A stretch of DNA of 64,000 nt, from the NCBI RefSeq assembly GCF_051175385.1, contig NZ_CP195106.1:4278001-4342000 (forward strand), in the 5' to 3' direction. Every line of letters starts with the position of its first letter. Positions within the stretch are counted from its first letter, which is position 1. Below, one piece after another: positions 37,877 through 45,755 of the stretch. Source of the DNA: Tundrisphaera lichenicola. Its GTDB lineage: Bacteria; Planctomycetota; Planctomycetia; Isosphaerales; Isosphaeraceae. The notes under the pieces are model-generated. The model was given only the letters and a program-made list of their open reading frames with translations, had not been told where the DNA came from and searched no databases. Made by a program: the position numbers and the translations under genes.

Positions 37877-37895
37877 AGTAGTACCTGGTACTACT
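37877..37895. repeat. 19-base near-perfect palindrome before the integrase fragment
   Basis: AGTAGTACC at 37877-37885 and GGTACTACT at 37887-37895 are perfect inverse copies around one T. It lies 23 bases upstream of the integrase start and could be an operator. The AGTAGTA/TACTACT halves also resemble the end of the IS701-type element at 24.1 kb. Confidence 0.5.
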
Positions 37896-37917
37896 TATCG
37901 GACCCCAGGTGCCCGCC

Positions 37918-38175
37918 ATGCCCCGCCGACCTACCCAAGTTCCCAAGTATCGCCACTACAAGCCGAAGGATCTGGCCGTCGTCCGAATCGACGGCCACGA
38001 CCACTACCTGGGCAAGCATGGCTCGCCCGAAAGCTGAGAACGCTACCACCGTCTCCTGGCCGAGCGGGCAACTACCCGCAGGGCCAATCCGCTGCCCACT
38101 ACGGCCGATCCGACCGGGGAATCGAGCTCGCAGACCGTGGCCGAAGTAATCCTGGCATTCTGGAAAGGCTCATGA
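37918..38175 (+). pseudogene. Tyrosine-type site-specific integrase, N-terminal fragment
   Basis: From ATG 37918 the frame reads MPRRPTQVPKYRHYKPKDLA, VVRIDGHDHYLGKHGSPES, then a TGA at 38035-38037, then ERYHRLLAERATTRRANPLP and TVAEVILAFWKGS. This is the DNA-binding N-terminal region seen in planctomycete phage-type integrases, where a Trp is usual at the TGA position. The catalytic domain is missing: the gene is cut by the IS1595-type element at 38166. Its position 120 bases after tRNA-Gly is the expected place for an integrase at an attachment site. Inactive. Confidence 0.65.
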
Positions 38176-39239
38176 TGGATTCCGGGGTGGTGGTCTGCAA
38201 GGGCCACTCAGTGCATACAATCGGTCTCTTCGGCCGGGCGATCTGTCCGCCCCGCTGATCCCGACTTCCCCGCCCCGAGGCGTCGCACGATGGTCAACAT
38301 CCAGGATCTCTTCGACGACGCCAAGTGCTTCGACACCATCCGGGACATGCGGTGGCCTGACGGCGTGACCTGTCCCAAGTGCTCCTCGGACTCGGTCATC
38401 AAGAACGGCAAGGACGACACTCAGCCACTCCGTCAACGCTACGAGTGCCGGGGCTGCCGCCGACGCTTCGACGACCTCACCGACACCATCTTCGCCGGCC
38501 ATCACCTGCCGCTGAGGACCTGGATCGCCTGCCTCTATCTGTTGGGGCTGAACCTCTCGGGATTGCAGATCGCCCAGGAACTCGACATCAACAAGGATGA
38601 TGCCCGAGCCATGATCCAGCGACTCCGACAGGGGATGGTCGACCGTTGTCCTCCGGTCGTGCTGGAGGGGGAAGTCGAGTGCGACGAAGTCTATGTGGTG
38701 GCCGGACATAAGGGTCATCCCGAGGCGGTCAAAAAAAGGCCGCCTCCCCCGAAGGCGACGCCTGAGAGGCGAGCGAGGTCGGGGCACCCTGGCCAAGGAG
38801 AAGCCGCCGATCTTCGGGATGTTGCAGCGTGGAGGCGAGGTCGTGATCCGGATGCTGGAGAACGTCCAGCAGGTGACCATCAAGCCCCTGATCGATCGGA
38901 TGATCGCGAAGGGGACGTTGGTCTACACCGATGAATACGACATCTATGGCCGCCTGGTGGAGTGGGGTTATGGCCACAAGACGGTCTGCCACGGGGCGGG
39001 CGAGTTCGCCCGGGACGACGATGGCGATGGCTTCTGCGAGGTCCATGTCAACACGCTCGAAGGGTTCTGGTCGCTGCTCCGCTCGTGGCTGCGGCCTCAC
39101 CGAGGAATCCCCCAGGAGAGCCTACCGCTGTACCTGGGTTTCTTCGAGTTCGTGCACAACATCCGGGCGAGAGGAAAGCGGCTACTGAGTGCCCTGATCG
39201 CCCAATTGCTGGCACCACCCCGGAATCCATCATGAGCCT
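38166..39239 (+). mobile_element. IS1595-type element with 27-bp inverted repeats
   Basis: Perfect 27-base inverted repeats lie at 38166-38192 and 39213-39239 (core GATGGATTCCGGGGTGGTG). The element is 1074 bp and carries one transposase region. The 8 bases on each side (TTCTGGAA and CCGGGAAA) are similar but not identical, so I do not claim a target duplication. It truncates the integrase fragment on its left; the rest of that gene is not present on its right, which implies a later deletion. Confidence 0.85.
38290..39235 (+). pseudogene. IS1595-type transposase split at an A7 run
   Basis: The first frame starts MVNIQDLFDDAKCFDTIRDM and carries the zinc ribbon (WPDGVTCPKCSSD and RYECRGCRRRF) and the first catalytic part GEVECDEVYVVAGHKGHPEA. 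At 38731-38737 there are seven As. The second frame then reads RGRGTLAKEKPPIFGMLQRG, TLVYTDEYDIYGRLVEWGYG (second Asp) and VNTLEGFWSLLRSWLRPHRG (Glu region), ending at 39235 inside the terminal repeat. A +1 shift at the A run, or six or nine As, would join the two halves into a full-length protein. It may be a slippage-controlled transposase, a dead copy or a sequencing artefact. Confidence 0.8.
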
Positions 39240-39500
39240 CCGGGAAAAGTGGTCGGGCCCGCGGCCAAAGCTCAGGACCGATCGGTGACCGGCGGGAGCG
39301 ACGTCATTGAAAGCGGCGGGCCGAGCGGCATCGACGAAGACGCGTTCGAGACGTGGCAACGGCCTTCGTCGTCCGTCGTTGCGACCTCATCGAATTTACA
39401 ATATGCGTATCTATGGATTCATGATCGGCGGCAAGAAGCCTGCTTCGGTCCGGGATTCCGATGTTGATCGGTCTGCCACCCCTTCGGGCGACCACACGAA

Positions 39501-41035
39501 TGGCACTTAGATCTCCATAAGCGGTTCGCCGAGAGTAGGATGGGATTTCGGTTGCGATCCGGCTCCGATGGGGGATGGTCCTCATCCCTTCACCTGCCCG
39601 GGGCCGAGCGATGCACCTGCCCTCCAACCGACTCCTGACCCATCAGGTCGATGCCCTCCGCCGCCAGTTCCTCCAGGACGGCGGCCTCCCGTTCGCCGAC
39701 GTCCTCACCGCCGACTGCCTCCACGAGGCTCTCGGCGAGATCAAGTCGACCTGGAAGGACCGTGTCTACAACCCGCTGGTGACCCTCTGGGTCTTCCTCG
39801 CCCAGGTGCTCAACGCCGACCAGTCCTGCCGCGCCGCGGTGGCCCGGCTGATCGCTCATCGCGTCTCCCAAGGACTTGAGCCCTGCAGCTCCGAGACGGG
39901 GGCCTACTGCCAGGCGAGGAAGCGCCTGCCCGAGCGGTTCTTCGCCGCCGTGGCCTGCCTCGTCGGGCGCAACCTCGACTCGCGGGTCGACCGGCGGTGG
40001 CTGTGGAAGGGCCGCCGCGTCTGCCTCTTCGACGGGTCCACGGTCTCCATGCCCGACACGGAGGAGAACCGCCGCGAATACCCGCTGGCCTACAACCAGG
40101 TCCCCGGCACGAGCTTCGCCCCCGCACGCATCGGCGCGATCATCTCGCTGTCGTGCGGGGCGATCCTCGACCTGGGCGTCTGCCGGTATGCCGGCAAGGG
40201 CCAGGGCGAGGTCAGCCTCCTGCGCAAGCTGTGGGACGTGCTGCGCCCCGGCGACGTGCTGCTGGACGACCGCCTGATGTCGGGCTGGGTCGGCATGCAC
40301 CTGCTCAAGCAGCGGGGCGTCGACACCGTCAGCCGCCTGTCGGCGCACCGCCACGCCGACTTCCGGAAGGGGACGCGGCTGGGCAAGGACGACCACCTGG
40401 TGGTGTGGAAGAAGCCGTCGTCGATCCGCTCGGTGGACCGGGCGACGTACCACGCGCTGCCCGACGCGATCACCGTCCGCGAGGTCCGCTTCCGCGTGGA
40501 GCAGCCGGGGTTCCGGAACCGGTCGGTCGTCGTCGTGACGACCATCCTGGACCCCGGGCAAGCGAGCGCGGAGGAGCTGGCTTCGCTCTACCGTGCCCGG
40601 TGGAACAACGAGCTCGACCTGAGGTCGATCAAGGTCACCCTTCAGATGGACGTGCTGCGCTGCAAGACGCCGGAGCTCGTTCGGAAGGAGATCTGGGCCC
40701 ACGTCCTGGCGTACAACCTGATCCGAACGGTCATGGCCCAGGCGGCGACCATCGAGGGGGTGGAACCGCGCTCGATCAGCTTCAAGGCGACGCTCCAGGT
40801 CCTCGAAGCGTTCCGGCCGCTGATCGCCTACCGGGCGCACTGCGGCGCGGACTGCCAGGAGGAGCTCTACGAGCAGCTGCTCGGGGCCATCGCCGTGCAC
40901 CGGGTCGCCGACCGGCCCGACCGGTTCGAGCCCCGCATGACCAGGAAGGGGCCCAGGGGATACGAAGAACTGAAGAGGCCGCGGAGGGAGATCAAACTCC
41001 AGATGCTCAAACGAGCTAGCAAAATCTAAGTGCCA
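39501..41035 (+). mobile_element. IS4-type element, right end used as target by another IS
   Basis: 12-base inverted repeats TGGCACTTAGAT (39501-39512) and ATCTAAGTGCCA (41024-41035) bound a 1535-bp element. Outside lie imperfect direct repeats, TTCGGGCGACCACACGA at 39483 and TTCGGCGACCACACCGA at 42117, the latter beyond the nested IS. The last five bases of the right repeat (TGCCA) are duplicated around the IS at 41036-42111, so that element inserted after this one. Confidence 0.85.
39611..41029 (+). CDS. IS4-type transposase
   Basis: An intact transposase of about 472 residues from MHLPSNRLLTHQVDALRRQF (an upstream ATG at 39575 is possible). Motifs are VCLFDGSTVSMPDTEENRRE with the first Asp, GDVLLDDRLMSGWVGMHLLK with the second Asp, and the IS4 signature YRARWNNELDLRSIK (Y-2-R-3-E-6-K). 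The frame has no interruption, and the stop lies shortly inside the right terminal repeat. GC content is high and even. It could be active, although the right terminal repeat has been hit by another element. Confidence 0.92.
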   Translation: MHLPSNRLLTHQVDALRRQFLQDGGLPFADVLTADCLHEALGEIKSTWKDRVYNPLVTLWVFLAQVLNADQSCRAAVARLIAHRVSQGLEPCSSETGAYCQARKRLPERFFAAVACLVGRNLDSRVDRRWLWKGRRVCLFDGSTVSMPDTEENRREYPLAYNQVPGTSFAPARIGAIISLSCGAILDLGVCRYAGKGQGEVSLLRKLWDVLRPGDVLLDDRLMSGWVGMHLLKQRGVDTVSRLSAHRHADFRKGTRLGKDDHLVVWKKPSSIRSVDRATYHALPDAITVREVRFRVEQPGFRNRSVVVVTTILDPGQASAEELASLYRARWNNELDLRSIKVTLQMDVLRCKTPELVRKEIWAHVLAYNLIRTVMAQAATIEGVEPRSISFKATLQVLEAFRPLIAYRAHCGADCQEELYEQLLGAIAVHRVADRPDRFEPRMTRKGPRGYEELKRPRREIKLQMLKRASKI

Positions 41036-42111
41036 TAGGAGTTACGCGGCAGTGATCGGGCGTCCATATTGCGCCAATCGGTTCGGACGTCCATGATGGA
41101 TCGCATGTACGCCCCGAACCCCAAGTGTCACGACACCGACTACATCGATTTCCTCATCGCCTCCCCGAAGGCGTTCTGCTGCACGGAGGCCGCCGCTGTG
41201 CAACCCGAGTCGCCCGACGCTCCGGCCCACGATGCCTTCACCCGTCTGCTCCATCGGATCGAACCCGACCCGTCCACGCTCTGGGAAGAGGCCCGGCCCA
41301 TGGTCCGCAAGGAGGGCGGGATGCTGGTCCTCGATGACTCGACCCTCGACAAGTTCCACGCCGAGAAGATCGAGCTGGTCAGCCGGCACTGGTCGGGCAA
41401 GCATAAGCGGGTCGTCCGTGGCATCAACCTGATCACCACGGCCTGGACCGATGGCGATACCGTCGTGCCCTGCGACTACCGGGTCTACGACAAGGCCAAG
41501 GACGGCCTGACCAAGAACGACCACTTCCTGGCGATGCTCCGCCAGGCCAAGGCCCGCGGCTTCGAGCCGCAGTGCGTGGCGTTCGATAGCTGGTATTCGA
41601 GCCTGGGGAACCTCAAGGCGGTCCGGGCCTGCGGCTGGACGTTCCTGACCCAGCTGAAGGTCAACCGCAAGGTGGACCTCGACCGCCAGGGCTACCGTGC
41701 CGTCGCAGGACTGGCGATCGCCCCCGAGGGGACCATCGTTCATCTGGAGGGGTTCGGGTCGATCCGCGTCTTCAAGGTGGTCTCCCAAGGCGGAGACGTT
41801 GAATACTGGGCGACCAACGACCTGGCGATGGGCGAATTGACCCGGCTGGCCCACGCCGAGCGATGCTGGGCGATCGAGAACTATCACCGGGGCCTGAAGC
41901 AGTGCTGCGGGGTGGAGCGTGCCCAGGTCCGGGCGGCGCGGGCGCAGCGGAATCACATCGGGCTGTCGATCCGGGCGTTCCTGCGGCTGGAGCACCATTT
42001 CTACACCACGGGGGTCAGTTGGTACGAGGCGAAGGCCCGGATCATCCGAGGAGCGGTGCGTGCATATATCGCCAATCCGATGTACAACCTGACATGACCG
42101 CGTAACTCCTA
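41036..42111 (+). mobile_element. IS element nested at the tip of the IS4-type element
   Basis: A 1076-bp element with 14-base inverted repeats TAGGAGTTACGCGG at the left and the inverse ending at 42111. A perfect 5-base duplication TGCCA flanks it (41031-41035 and 42112-42116). The left copy is the last five bases of the IS4-type terminal repeat. Complete and apparently young. Confidence 0.92.
41093..42097 (+). CDS. DDE transposase (IS4/IS701 superfamily)
   Basis: An intact protein of about 334 residues starting MMDRMYAPNPKCHDTDYIDF. Characteristic blocks are FLIASPKAFCCTEAAAVQ, APAHDAFTRLLHRIEPDP, VLDDSTLDKFHAEKIELVSR with the first Asp and HWSGKHKRVVRGINLIT, CVAFDSWYSSLGNLKAVRAC with the second Asp, and WAIENYHRGLKQCCGVER with the Glu. 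The same block order is known from IS701-annotated elements of cyanobacteria; I leave the family at superfamily level because of the 5-bp duplication. The upstream ATG at 41069 is possible. The stop is 14 bases from the right end. Confidence 0.9.
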   Translation: MMDRMYAPNPKCHDTDYIDFLIASPKAFCCTEAAAVQPESPDAPAHDAFTRLLHRIEPDPSTLWEEARPMVRKEGGMLVLDDSTLDKFHAEKIELVSRHWSGKHKRVVRGINLITTAWTDGDTVVPCDYRVYDKAKDGLTKNDHFLAMLRQAKARGFEPQCVAFDSWYSSLGNLKAVRACGWTFLTQLKVNRKVDLDRQGYRAVAGLAIAPEGTIVHLEGFGSIRVFKVVSQGGDVEYWATNDLAMGELTRLAHAERCWAIENYHRGLKQCCGVERAQVRAARAQRNHIGLSIRAFLRLEHHFYTTGVSWYEAKARIIRGAVRAYIANPMYNLT

Positions 42112-42163
42112 TGCCATTCGGCGACCACACCGACGCGCGCAACATGTAATCGTTCGACCCACC

Positions 42164-42403
42164 TTGAACCAACCAAAGGATCGCTGGGGCTTCTCCTGGC
42201 AGATCACGCCTCGCGTGCTGCTCGAGGCGACGACCGACCCGGATCGCGCCGCCGCGAAGCGTGCCATGGAGGCCATGATGACGATGGAGAAGATCGACAT
42301 CGCGACGATCGAGGCCGTGCGCCGAAGCGAAGGCTTAAAAGGCCCCCTTCCAGGTGACTCTGCCGGACCAGGCGTCGTAACGCTTACTGAGCAAACCGCT
42401 TAA
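42164..42403 (+). pseudogene. VOC (PhnB/glyoxalase-like) protein, C-terminal fragment
   Basis: The frame reads QPKDRWGFSWQITPRVLLEA, DPDRAAAKRAMEAMMTMEK and IDIATIEAV, which matches the C-terminal end of PhnB-like vicinal-oxygen-chelate proteins (the FGVSWQITP-type motif and the DPDRAxRAxxAMxxMxKxDI end). The N-terminal four-fifths is absent. The gene was probably cut when the IS4-type element and its nested IS arrived on its left. No RBS precedes the apparent TTG start, so it is unlikely to be expressed. Confidence 0.6.
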
Positions 42404-42551
42404 TAAGACTTGGTCTCGCCGAGGCCGATCGGCCGAGAAGAAGGCCCGAAAAGATTCCTCCTGGTGTCGATCGGCCGCCTTCCCGATGGACAACCTTGTG
42501 GCGTGCAAATTGAGGCTCCCAACCACCCTGACCTCCCGAAAGGGGATAACG

Positions 42552-43088
42552 ATGACTCGACGATTCCTTGGCCTCCCGATGCTGATCCTCGCCATCCAAC
42601 TCGCCGCCCACGGCGAGGATAAGGCCGGCAAGCTGCCGCCGGCGCCGGCCAATGCCGCGTTCGAGACGATGAAGAAGCTGGCGGGCACCTGGATGGTCGC
42701 GGACGCCGACGGCAAGGCGACCGATCAGGTCGCTTCCATCATCAAGGTCACCGCCGGCGGGAGCGTGGTGCACGAGACTCTCTTCCCCGGCCAACCGCAC
42801 GAGATGGTCTCGGTCTACACGCTCGTCGGGGGCGATCTCGTCATGACCCATTACTGCGTGCTTGGCAACCAGCCACGCATGAAGGCCGACCGGGATTCGT
42901 CGGCCGACCAGATCCAATTCCAGTTCGCCGGTGGCTCCAACCTGGACCCGGCGAAGGACAAGCACATGCACGAGGCCACGCTCACGATCATCGACGCCGA
43001 TCACATCGAGCTGAAGGGCGTCGGCTGGGAAGGTGGCGCGCCCGCCAAGGAGATGTGCTGCGGCCGGAGATTCACCCGCAAGAAGTAA
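42552..43088 (+). CDS. Small secreted protein, DUF1579-like
   Basis: A 178-residue protein with signal MTRRFLGLPMLILAIQLAAH, preceded by AAAGGGG at a good distance from ATG 42552. The mature part reads AAFETMKKLAGTWMVADADG, IIKVTAGGSVVHETLFPGQ, MVSVYTLVGGDLVMTHYCVL and EATLTIIDADHIELKGVGWE. The pattern (a LAGTW opening, alternating strands, then a CGRRF end) resembles lipocalin-like DUF1579 proteins, but I am not certain. It is one of few intact host genes in this transposon-rich stretch. Function unknown. Confidence 0.75.
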   Translation: MTRRFLGLPMLILAIQLAAHGEDKAGKLPPAPANAAFETMKKLAGTWMVADADGKATDQVASIIKVTAGGSVVHETLFPGQPHEMVSVYTLVGGDLVMTHYCVLGNQPRMKADRDSSADQIQFQFAGGSNLDPAKDKHMHEATLTIIDADHIELKGVGWEGGAPAKEMCCGRRFTRKK

Positions 43089-43139
43089 GGGTAGGCCGGG
43101 CATCGCCCACGCAGGAGTTCTGACAAGGCTGTCGCTTTC

Positions 43140-45036
43140 TCCACCTGATGAGGGCGCGACGGCCTCGTGCCACCACTAGTGTTGGGCCGGGTCGCCCAGG
43201 GAGATCGCTCTCCCCGGGCTCATACAGATCCAGACGTGTGTATTTCACGAATATTGCTCGTCATCTCATGAGTTCGCTGCGCGATTCAACAGCCCGTGAA
43301 CCACTCGCGCTCTGGGGAGTGGATAACGTCTCTCCAGGCGAAGGAAGTCCGACCAAGCGAGTGGCCCGGCTCGACGGCGACGCGAGAGCCATCGCCGCCA
43401 GATCCGCCGCGAACCCTCCAGGAAGTTCTGGAGGCTGGCGAAGTTACCGATGATCCCATAGTACCCGTAGTGGCCTTGCAGCTTCTGCTTGAGCTCCTGG
43501 TGCTGAACCTCGATCGGCTCGTGTCGGTTGGTCCGGCACCAGACCGATAACACTTGCAGCGCCCGCCTGAGTCGGCCCTTCGCCGTCTGAGGCTTGATCA
43601 CCCATCCTCCTCCTCGGGTCCGTCCCCAGTAATGGGTGAAGCCCAGGAAGTCGAATGTCCCGGGATCGGTTCGTCCCCGATCCCCGGGCTCGGAGTCGTC
43701 CGACTCGGGCGGGACGAACCGCACCAGTCGGGTCTTCTCCGGGTGGACCGTCAGCCCGTACTTGCTCATCCGCCTGGGCAAGACTTCCATGATCCGTCGT
43801 GCGTCGTCTTCTCGGGCCACCCCGATCACGAAGTCGTCCGCGTAACGGATCAGGAACGCCTCTCCTTTCAGGCGAGGACGAACCTCCTTCTCGAACCATT
43901 CGTCGAGCACGTAGTGCAGGACGATATTGGCCAGCAGGGGGCTGATCACGCCGCCTTGAGGGGTGCCGGCCTCGGGGGTCGTGACGGCCCCGTCCTCCAG
44001 CACGCCCGCGTTGAGCCATTTGCCGATCAGTCGCAAGATCACACCGTCGCGCACCCGACGCCTGAGGAACTCCCGCAAATGGCCGTGGTCGATCGAGTCG
44101 AAGAACCTCCGAAGATCGACATCCACGATCCAGCAACATCCCAGGTTCATCGCCCGTTTCCAGAGCGAATCCAAAGCCCCGTGAGCACCGCGTCCGGGTC
44201 GGAATCCGTGCGAGACCTCCAGGAAGTCCGCCTCGTACACCGGTTCCAGCACCATCAGCACCGCGCGTTGGAGGAGCTTGTCCTCGAACGTCGGTATCCC
44301 CAAGGGGCGAGTCTCGCCGGGCGAGCCCGCCTTGGGAATATGCACACGTCGCACCGGCGGGGCCACGTACGTGCCGGACTTGGCGCGGTCGAGGAGGGCC
44401 TGAAGGTTGCCCATCAGGTTGGCCTCGTAATCGGCCGCTGTCTGTCCGTCCACGCCGACCGCCCCGTCCTTGCGGGTCTGGAGATACGCCATCAGAAGCC
44501 AGTCGATGTCGATGTGATGCGCCAGGTTGGTGAACGCCATGTCCGGGGCGTCCCTGGCGAGTTCCGCGATCCGTTGTCGTTTCGTGGACACGGTCTCAGG
44601 GCTCGGCGTCCCTGTCATGTTTCCCTCCAACGGTTCATGAGACGGCGTCTCCTTCCCTCCCCGGGGTCCCTCGGGACGGTTCCCCCGGCTCGACGGTACT
44701 ACGAGACGCTCCGACTCCCCGCCGCCCGTCTCGCCGCACTTCGTTTCCTTCGCTTGGCGATACCATCGTCGTGTCCCGTGATTCGTCCCCAGCGGCCCGG
44801 CACACAAGGCCGTGGATCATCCTGGAGTTGGTAAGCCGGGTCTCCCACCGGCAGGTCGATGGAGACGGCGGGGTCTTCCAAGTTCCCGGGGAACCCTGGT
44901 GACCATTCGCCCTGTTCTCCGACCCCGGCGTGACCGGACAGGCTCTGCGGGACCAAGGGTTAGCCTGCCCGACGCGGCCCCCGCGTCTGACAAGGACGAG
45001 GGCTCGACGCGACGAAATTTCGGGGCTCAATCGCAC
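43140..45036 (-). mobile_element. Group II intron (approximate limits)
   Basis: On the minus strand the reverse transcriptase at 44618-43266 is preceded by a long untranslated leader whose start resembles a group II intron 5' end, GTGCGATTGAGCCCCG beginning at 45036. Downstream of the stop, a GAGC-containing hairpin, GAGCCCGGGGAGAGCGATCT on the minus strand near 43235-43205, may be domain V, but it is not the standard 34-nt form. The 3' end is therefore only estimated. The host sequence around it is not a recognisable gene. Confidence 0.55.
43266..44618 (-). CDS. ltrA: Group II intron reverse transcriptase/maturase
   Basis: A 450-residue intron-encoded protein starting MTGTPSPETVSTKRQRIAEL; GGAGGG five bases before ATG 44618 decides the start over upstream options. 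RT blocks are IPKAGSPGETRPLGIPTFED, ISHGFRP-type VSHGFRPGRGAHGALDSLWK, VDVDLRRFFDSIDHGHLREF, TPQGGVISPLLANIVLHYVL and the active site FLIRYADDFVIG (YADD). The C-terminal maturase (X) region is YGYYGIIGNFASLQNFLEGS. No HNH endonuclease follows, so spread would depend on nicked or single-stranded targets. It acts in splicing and retrohoming of its own intron. The frame is intact. Confidence 0.93.
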   Translation of the reverse strand: MTGTPSPETVSTKRQRIAELARDAPDMAFTNLAHHIDIDWLLMAYLQTRKDGAVGVDGQTAADYEANLMGNLQALLDRAKSGTYVAPPVRRVHIPKAGSPGETRPLGIPTFEDKLLQRAVLMVLEPVYEADFLEVSHGFRPGRGAHGALDSLWKRAMNLGCCWIVDVDLRRFFDSIDHGHLREFLRRRVRDGVILRLIGKWLNAGVLEDGAVTTPEAGTPQGGVISPLLANIVLHYVLDEWFEKEVRPRLKGEAFLIRYADDFVIGVAREDDARRIMEVLPRRMSKYGLTVHPEKTRLVRFVPPESDDSEPGDRGRTDPGTFDFLGFTHYWGRTRGGGWVIKPQTAKGRLRRALQVLSVWCRTNRHEPIEVQHQELKQKLQGHYGYYGIIGNFASLQNFLEGSRRIWRRWLSRRRRAGPLAWSDFLRLERRYPLPRARVVHGLLNRAANS

Positions 45037-45429
45037 GGCGTTTGATCTCGCTGTCTACGCTTCGCAGGGGCAGTCACCCACCCACCACGCAAGACTCGCA
45101 TCCGGCCGCTGGCCCAGCTCTACCGGGCGGGTTTGGCTACCCGCAGGATTCCGACGAGAGGTTTCGAGCTTGTTGAAGGCTGTCCTCCTCTCCCGAGCTT
45201 CTTGGCGCAAGGTCCCACTTCTCCCTGCATACGCAGCGGTGGAGCGTCCGGCCTGGGATGCCGGTGTCGCGGATCGTGGCGGCGACGACGCGGGTGGTGC
45301 CGAAGCGGGCGAGCGGGGAAGGCCGCCGAAGACCTATGGCGAGCTGGCCGGCCCCTACCTGACGGCATTGCCGGTCGGGATCGAGCCCGGCGATCTGGTG
45401 AACCCCGAGTGATCTCGCGCGAAGTAACG
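45037..45429 (+). other. Unassigned stretch between the intron and the IS1380 remnant
   Basis: About 390 bases. One plus-strand frame ends GRPPKTYGELAGPYLTALPV, GIEPGDLVNPE and stop at 45412, and looks like a possible gene tail, but no start or domain is recognisable. It may be a further decayed insertion sequence. Confidence 0.25.
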
Positions 45430-45755
45430 CCAAATCCGCACGGGAGTTGCCCAGCGACGCCGGCCTGCTGGCCTACCGTGAACTCGTCGACGAGCTCAAC
45501 CTAACCTCCTCGGCCGCCGCTCCGATGCAAGACCAGCGCACGAGCCAGGACTCTCGCCAGAGCCTAACCGCGCTGCCGCGTCAGTCTCTCTACGGCCGCC
45601 TGGCCGGCTACGAACCCTCAACGACGCCGACCGATCCCGGCTCTACCCCGTCATGAAGACCGTCTTGAGCGGCCGGGCCAGGGACCATACGGCGGCCTCC
45701 ACCAGCGAAGTCGCCCGCTTCGGGACCGTGACGCTCACGACTCGCGATAATGTCA
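45430..45755 (+). pseudogene. IS1380-type transposase, N-terminal remnant
   Basis: The frame reads ARELPSDAGLLAYRELVDEL, LTALPRQSLYGRLAGYE, then after a one-base break LNDADRSRLYPVMKTVLSGR and ARDHTAASTSEVARFGTVTL. This follows IS1380 transposases (SDAGLL-x-RELD, RQ-x-x-GxxxGYEDLNDAD, GR-A-x-D-x-TAASTS-x-x-x-RFET). The remaining three-quarters of the gene is gone; similarity stops at about the 3' end of the ykgJ-like gene, which runs in the opposite direction. Confidence 0.65.

Noticed and set aside
37877..37895. Palindrome with AGTAGTA/TACTACT halves as an excision footprint of the IS701-type element
   Set aside because: The halves resemble only seven bases of the element end and the spacer CCTGG is not its target; chance or an operator is as likely.
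38158..39247. 8-base target duplication of the IS1595-type element
   Set aside because: The flanks TTCTGGAA and CCGGGAAA are similar but not identical, so no duplication is claimed.
43554..44834. 426-codon plus-strand frame opposite the intron reverse transcriptase
   Set aside because: The RT motifs are on the minus strand; this frame has no recognisable features.
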